The notes under the pieces are model-generated. The model ran no database searches and was not told the origin of the DNA. It was given only the letters and a program-made list of their open reading frames with translations. A program made the translations under genes and the position numbers. DNA of 8,813 nucleotides, taken from assembly GCA_937875805.1 (NCBI GenBank), contig CALFHG010000128.1, positions 1-8,813 on the forward strand, in the 5' to 3' direction. Shown here one piece after another: positions 5,758 to 8,813 of this stretch (its first letter is position 1; each line of letters starts with the position of its first letter). Source of the stretch: an uncultured Nitrosopumilaceae archaeon. Its GTDB lineage: Archaea; Thermoproteota; Nitrososphaeria; Nitrososphaerales; Nitrosopumilaceae.

Positions 5758-6420
5758 ATGATTACTGATGCTCAACTTCTTGAACTGGTAAAAAAAGCAA
5801 GAGAGGTTACAAAAGAGAGAAAATTCAAAGAATCTATAGAATTAATCGTCACTTTCAAAGATATTGATGTAAAGAAAGGATTTGCAATTAACGAAATTGT
5901 TCAACTTCCAAAAACTAGTTCTCCTGCAACTGTTTGTATTATTGCCACAGGCGATATGAACCAAAAGGCAAAAGAAGCAAAAGCAGATACTGTTATCGGA
6001 ACAGAAGAATTAGCAAAATATGGAGCCAACAAAAGAGAATCTAGAAAATTCATTAACAAACATGATTTCTTTTTAGCAGATACAAAAGTTATGCCAGTTG
6101 TTGGTAAAACTTTAGGTCAGCTTTTAGGTCCAAGAGGAAAGATGCCAACACCAGTTCCTTTTGATGCATCCATTGATGCATTTATTCAAAGATTTAGATC
6201 ATGTATCAAAGTAAGATCAAGAGCATCATTATCAATTTCATCTAAAATTGGAGATGTGTCTATGGAAGATCCAGATTTAGTAATTAATGCACTCACAGTT
6301 TTACATGCAATTGAAAAGCATTTACCAAACGGTGAGAAAAATATGAAAAAGATTTTAATTAAAACTACAATGGGCAAGCCAGTAAAACAAGCACAAGAGG
6401 TTAAGAAGAAATATGCATGA
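5758..6420 (+). CDS. rpl1: 50S ribosomal protein L1 (uL1)
   Basis: Protein of the mobile L1 stalk, which binds 23S rRNA and moves deacylated tRNA out of the E site; in methanogens and bacteria it also represses its own mRNA. The product has 220 residues. Domain I is made from both termini (ESIELIVTFKDIDVKKGFAI near 25-44; KILIKTTMGKPV near 198-209). Domain II lies in the middle (PATVCIIATGDMNQKAKEA; FFLADTKVMPVVGKTLGQ). The signature GKTLGQLLGPRGKMP is at 116-130. Length is typical. ATG 5758 follows a TATA-like box by about 28 bases and gives the expected N-terminus. The last codons overlap the rpl10 start by eight bases, so translation is probably coupled. It is the first gene of its unit rather than following rpl11 directly. 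Confidence 0.97.
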   Translation: MITDAQLLELVKKAREVTKERKFKESIELIVTFKDIDVKKGFAINEIVQLPKTSSPATVCIIATGDMNQKAKEAKADTVIGTEELAKYGANKRESRKFINKHDFFLADTKVMPVVGKTLGQLLGPRGKMPTPVPFDASIDAFIQRFRSCIKVRSRASLSISSKIGDVSMEDPDLVINALTVLHAIEKHLPNGEKNMKKILIKTTMGKPVKQAQEVKKKYA

Positions 6421-7279
6421 GAATAGAACAACATATCCTAAACGAAAAACCCAAATGTATCAGCAATTACAAGAACTACCAAAAAAATACAAAGTTCTAG
6501 CTGTAATTAAAATGAAAAAAGTTAGGTCTACTCAAATTCTCCCATTAAGAAAAACACTTGCAGGCGAGGTATTATTTTTCAGCATTAAAGATAAAGTTGC
6601 AAAAAAAGCATTTGAGAAACTCGATGTAGCAGGAGTCAAAGACATTGCAGACAAACTAACAGGACAATGCATGTTTCTATTTACAAACATGTCACCATTC
6701 AAGCTAAACGTTCTTCTTGCTAAAAACAAAATACTGATGGCAGCAAGAGGTGGGGATTTAGCAAGTTTCGATATTGTTGTTCCTGCTAAAAATACAGGAA
6801 TTGCACCAGGTCCAATGCTTACAGAATTCAAAGAAGCAGGAATTCCAACTAAAATTGATCAAGGAACCATCTGGATTGCAAAAGATACTACTCCAGTTCT
6901 AAAGGGGGCAGCAATTAATGAAAAATTAGCATCAATTCTAGGTAAATTAGATATCAAACCAGTAGAGGCAGGAATTACACTATTTTCAGCATTAGAGGAA
7001 GGAATTGCATACGCTGAAGAAGAAATGATAATTGATGTTGAGAAGATTAGAAATGCATTTACTCAATTCCATCAAGAAGCAGTGTCATTATCAATTGAGG
7101 CAGGATATATTACTGCAGATAATATTATGCAAATTCTCAGCAAAGCATCTCAATCTGCACGTTCTGTATCAGTTGAGGCAGGATTTATGACAGATGAAAC
7201 AAAAGAGCAAATTTTACAAAAAGCCGATTCCCAAGCAAAATCAGTTGCAGGAAAGGCAAAAGATTACACTCCTGCTTAA
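6413..7279 (+). CDS. rpl10: 50S ribosomal protein L10 (uL10, P0-like stalk base)
   Basis: L10 anchors the L12 stalk dimers to the ribosome and, with L11, forms the factor-binding centre. The product has 288 residues. The rRNA-binding domain spans about 1-105 (TTYPKRKTQMYQQLQEL; KVRSTQILPLRK; TNMSPFKLNVLL); the archaeal/P0 insertion spans about 110-185 (NTGIAPGPMLTEFKEAGIPTKI, the region contacting the factor-binding site). The C-terminal spine carries helical repeats for L12 dimers: residues 227-245 and 253-271 match at a 26-residue offset (SIEAGYIT / SVEAGFMT, QILSKA / QILQKA), with a weaker first copy near 201-219. The protein ends AKDYTPA and lacks the charged tail with terminal GxxLFG that archaeal P0 usually shares with L12. 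ATG 6413 overlaps the end of rpl1. Confidence 0.95.
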   Translation: MHENRTTYPKRKTQMYQQLQELPKKYKVLAVIKMKKVRSTQILPLRKTLAGEVLFFSIKDKVAKKAFEKLDVAGVKDIADKLTGQCMFLFTNMSPFKLNVLLAKNKILMAARGGDLASFDIVVPAKNTGIAPGPMLTEFKEAGIPTKIDQGTIWIAKDTTPVLKGAAINEKLASILGKLDIKPVEAGITLFSALEEGIAYAEEEMIIDVEKIRNAFTQFHQEAVSLSIEAGYITADNIMQILSKASQSARSVSVEAGFMTDETKEQILQKADSQAKSVAGKAKDYTPA

Positions 7280-7303
7280 ATCTCACAAATATCATTTATC
7301 AAT

Positions 7304-7402
7304 ACGAGTAGAAATCTAATCTTAATCATATTAGGGATAATTGGTTTAGTGATTTTTGAAGTTTTAATGTACTCAGGTTTGCTTAATTTTCTATCAATCT
7401 AA
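7304..7402 (+). CDS. Possible hydrophobic microprotein without a standard start codon
   Basis: After the rpl10 stop the same frame stays open to TAA 7400-7402. From the ACG at 7304 it would encode about 32 residues: a short basic head (SRNL), one strongly hydrophobic helix (ILIILGIIGLVIFEVLMY) with a Gly-rich middle and one Glu, and SGLLNFLSI. This resembles a single-span membrane microprotein. No ATG, GTG or TTG occurs at a useful place; the first is GTG 7349, inside the helix. A TTAAAT box at 7276-7281 lies about 26 bases before the ACG, the distance seen for other genes here. It may be a decayed gene, a non-standard start, or a chance ORF in AT-rich DNA. Its end overlaps the 3' end of the TRIC gene by nine bases. 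Confidence 0.25.
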   Translation, partial: TSRNLILIILGIIGLVIFEVLMYSGLLNFLSI

Positions 7403-8038
7403 GTCCAAAGATTCTTGAACCTTTGGTAAATTCCATTTATACTTCATTGCAAGTAATCGTATTCCAGTTGCTATAGCAATTCCAATAATTGATGCTGCTT
7501 GTATATCGACACCAAATGAGAGAACTGCATAAAAAACTACGATTCCAATTATTGATGCTACAGCATAGACTTCTTTTACAAATACTATAGGGATTTCTCT
7601 GACAAACACATCTCTGAGAATACCACCACCAATTGCAGTAATCATACCTGCAAAGAGCATTGGAAGAAAATTCAACCCAACTATTTGATATGCAATTGAT
7701 GCACCCAAAATTGAAAACACACCCAATCCTACTGCATCAAAGACTAGCCAAATATTCATTTTCTTTTTGAGTCGTGAGAAAAGAAAGAACATTACAATTC
7801 CAACAATAACAGTTATGGTAACATAGATAGGATCAGAAAACGCTGTAGGAAATCTACCAAAAATTACATCACGTGTTACTCCACCTCCAACTCCAACTAC
7901 AGTAGCTAGTACAATAATTCCAAAAATATCTGCCTTGTGTGCAATTGCTTTTGATGCACCAGTTACTGCAAAAGCTATCGTACCCAAATAATCCAGAATG
8001 CTAATAAATCCATCAATTGGAAAAGAGAAATCTACCAT
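7394..8038 (-). CDS. TRIC-type cation channel family / UPF0126 membrane protein
   Basis: Integral membrane protein of 214 residues with about seven predicted helices and two related halves. The repeat signatures are LDYLGTIAFAVTGASKA (15-31) with GGGVTRDV (51-58), and FDAVGLGVFSILGASIA (100-116) with GGGILRDV (137-144). This two-repeat GGGxxRDV layout is that of the prokaryotic TRIC/UPF0126 family (YicG-like), whose characterised members form trimeric cation channels; the Pfam domain has also carried the name glycine transporter. A basic loop (RLKKKMN) near 89-95 separates the halves and the C-terminus (KYKWNLPKVQESLDLD) is probably cytoplasmic. The substrate cannot be told from sequence. It lies on the minus strand downstream of rpl12, with its own TATA-like box. 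There is no obvious functional link to the ribosomal genes. Confidence 0.9.
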   Translation of the reverse strand: MVDFSFPIDGFISILDYLGTIAFAVTGASKAIAHKADIFGIIVLATVVGVGGGVTRDVIFGRFPTAFSDPIYVTITVIVGIVMFFLFSRLKKKMNIWLVFDAVGLGVFSILGASIAYQIVGLNFLPMLFAGMITAIGGGILRDVFVREIPIVFVKEVYAVASIIGIVVFYAVLSFGVDIQAASIIGIAIATGIRLLAMKYKWNLPKVQESLDLD

Positions 8039-8062
8039 TTAATGTGAATTCAGAGCTAGGGC

Positions 8063-8069
8063 TAATTAA
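8063..8069 (-). promoter_or_regulatory. Candidate TATA box of the TRIC-family gene
   Basis: TTAATTA lies about 28 bases upstream of ATG 8038 on the minus strand, so the gene could be transcribed from its own leaderless start instead of only by read-through from rpl12. Confidence 0.4.
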
Positions 8070-8076
8070 GATTTGA

Positions 8077-8116
8077 CAAAAAATAAAAATCAAAAGTAAA
8101 TTGTGAAAATAAAAAG
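8077..8116 (-). terminator. T-rich terminator region downstream of rpl12
   Basis: Just after the rpl12 stop the minus strand carries successive T tracts: CTTTTTATTTTC (8116-8105), then CTTTTGATTTTTATTTTTTG (8096-8077). Archaeal RNA polymerase terminates on such U-rich runs without a hairpin. This is the clearest terminator-like sequence in the window and would separate highly expressed rpl12 from the TRIC gene. Confidence 0.5.
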
Positions 8117-8120
8117 TTGT

Positions 8121-8411
8121 TTAGCCAAATAAGGAAGACAATCCTTCCATGGCTGCTTCTTCTTTTTTAGGGTCTTCTTTCTTCTCCTCTTTTGCCGGTG
8201 CATCTGCTGCTGCTGGGGCTGCTGCTGCGGCTGCTACAGGTGCGGCTTTAACTGCCTCATCGATGTTAACATCGGCTAAGGCTGCAACTAGTGATTTAAC
8301 TTGGGCTTCATTAACTTCAGCGCCAGATGCTTTCACAACTGAACTAAGGTTTGCCTCGTTAACTTCTTTGTCTAGTTTGTGAAGAAGTAAAGCAGCGTAA
8401 ACATATTCCAT
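8121..8411 (-). CDS. rpl12: 50S ribosomal protein L12 (archaeal P1-type stalk protein)
   Basis: Acidic stalk protein bound in several copies to the L10 spine; its flexible tail recruits translation GTPases. The product has 96 residues. The N-terminal helical dimerisation domain spans about 1-55 ([36 protein letters not shown]). A hinge of mostly Ala and Pro spans 56-72, a charged segment 73-86 ([12 protein letters not shown]), and the conserved end MEGLSSLFG is the factor-binding motif. Length is normal. The Ala-rich hinge makes this the most GC-rich patch in the window. ATG 8411 is about 28 bases from a strong TATA-like box. In other archaea L12 usually follows L10 on the same strand; here it is on the opposite strand with the TRIC gene between, so it needs its own promoter. 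Confidence 0.97.
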   Translation of the reverse strand: MEYVYAALLLHKLDKEVNEANLSSVVKASGAEVNEAQVKSLVAALADVNIDEAVKAAPVAAAAAAPAAADAPAKEEKKEDPKKEEAAMEGLSSLFG

Positions 8412-8432
8412 TATGTCGAGATTTTCCTAGGG

Positions 8433-8444
8433 CATAATATAAAA
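8433..8444 (-). promoter_or_regulatory. TATA box of rpl12
   Basis: On the minus strand the bases read TTTTATATTATG, a strong archaeal TATA box with an A-rich BRE-like TCAATAG immediately upstream. It is centred about 28 bases from ATG 8411, so the message is predicted to be leaderless or to carry a very short leader. It is one of the best-matching boxes in the window, as expected for a protein needed in multiple copies per ribosome. Confidence 0.6.
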
Positions 8445-8461
8445 CTATTGAGAACTTGCGC

Positions 8462-8476
8462 CTGAAAATTAAAAAT
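8462..8476 (-). terminator. Possible T-rich terminator after the right-edge gene
   Basis: Directly after the TAG at 8479-8477, the minus strand reads ATTTTTAATTTTCAG. This U-rich run could end the upstream transcript before the rpl12 promoter, which begins less than 20 bases further on. The tract is short, so confidence is low. Confidence 0.3.
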
Positions 8477-8813
8477 CTAATTTAAGATTTTAAGACTTCT
8501 GCAAACAGCGTATAATGTTCGTTTCAAAGTAGTATCAGTCAAAGTATCCATCCTGTGCTTTAAGACCCGTTTTGCCTCATCTCTTTCATCACCTACTGGT
8601 AAAGACAAAACAGCATTGATGAATTCAGGTAGGGATTCACGAATCCAGTTATCAAGCATTCCGTAAATTTTTGGTGGAAGAATATCGCATTTATCAACAT
8701 CAAGATCTAACACTTCGGCATAATTTTCATGTTCAACTCTATACACTAAAGCCAAAATTACATTGTCTGGAGTTGGATGTTCAAGAATTTCTCTAGAACG
8801 TTCTCCAGTTTTT
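8477..8813 (-). CDS. Conserved-looking hypothetical protein, C-terminal part (5' end outside window)
   Basis: The frame is open from the right edge to TAG 8479-8477, giving about 111 visible residues. I do not recognise the family. The visible part is soluble, mixed-charge and largely helical, with no membrane segment. It begins KTGERSREILEHPTPDNVI, followed by EVLDLDVDKCDILPP, then an amphipathic helical region (YGMLDNWIRESLPEFINAV), a charged stretch (GDERDEAKRVLKHRM), and ends LKRTLYAVCRSLKILN. Two Cys residues are present but not in a metal-binding spacing. A TTG at 8755 is not a convincing start because coding sequence of the same character continues upstream of it to the window edge. 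It is co-oriented with and upstream of rpl12, separated by a 65-bp gap that carries the rpl12 promoter. Confidence 0.7.
   Translation of the reverse strand, partial: KTGERSREILEHPTPDNVILALVYRVEHENYAEVLDLDVDKCDILPPKIYGMLDNWIRESLPEFINAVLSLPVGDERDEAKRVLKHRMDTLTDTTLKRTLYAVCRSLKILN

Noticed and set aside
5748..5768. Six-codon upstream ORF (ATG 5748 to TGA 5768) overlapping the rpl1 start in another frame
   Set aside because: The TATA-like box at 5726-5733 places transcription start at about 5756, after this ATG, so it would not be in the message.
8261..8274. Perfect 14-bp palindrome CGATGTTAACATCG inside rpl12
   Set aside because: It encodes the conserved VNID segment of L12 and lies well inside the gene; one such palindrome can arise by chance and no second copy was seen.
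8149..8382. 77-codon open frame antisense to rpl12, rich in Ala and Ser
   Set aside because: It is the mirror of the Ala-rich hinge and charged tail of L12; GC-rich repeated codons keep the opposite strand open. No family features or promoter were seen.

Overview
The window looks like a chromosomal segment from a marine ammonia-oxidising archaeon of the Nitrosopumilus group (Thaumarchaeota/Nitrososphaerota). The support is low GC (roughly one third), archaeal/eukaryotic-type ribosomal proteins (eL32, eL19, P0-like uL10, P1-type L12), an archaeal SecE-Spt5-L11-L1-L10 cluster, a GEK1-type D-aminoacyl-tRNA deacylase, and TATA-like boxes 26-30 nt upstream of start codons. The species cannot be fixed from sequence alone.

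Layout. The left edge holds the C-terminus of an unidentified membrane-anchored protein (+). It converges on pckA, an ATP-type PEP carboxykinase (-). A 151-bp divergent region separates pckA from the overlapping pair eL32-eL19 (+). eL19 ends by a 4-bp overlap with a convergent two-gene unit, dtdA-ogt (-). A 39-bp, almost perfectly symmetric bidirectional promoter sits between dtdA and secE (+). secE is only 57 codons long; it starts the run secE-spt5-rpl11 (+). rpl11 abuts, with no spacer, a convergent Lrp/AsnC-type regulator (-). A 168-bp divergent region then leads to rpl1-rpl10 (+, overlapping). Next come a possible hydrophobic microprotein without a standard start codon, a TRIC/UPF0126 membrane protein (-), rpl12 (-), and the C-terminal part of an unrecognised protein running off the right edge (-).

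How it fits together. The core is the conserved translation, transcription and secretion neighbourhood: Sec61-gamma, elongation factor Spt5, and the ribosomal stalk proteins L11, L1, L10 and L12. Gene order is kept but colinearity is broken: lrp is wedged between L11 and L1, and L12 is on the opposite strand behind a membrane-protein gene. L1-L10 and L12 therefore need separate promoters, although L12 is needed in several copies per ribosome. pckA links to gluconeogenesis, and dtdA and ogt are quality-control enzymes for translation and DNA.

I see no mobile element, CRISPR array, tRNA, rRNA or clear horizontally acquired island. The region is largely housekeeping. The interest lies in gene-order changes, the symmetric leaderless promoter, convergent joints with no room for separate terminators, possible operator repeats by the lrp gene, an L10 without its usual acidic tail, and the candidate microORF.
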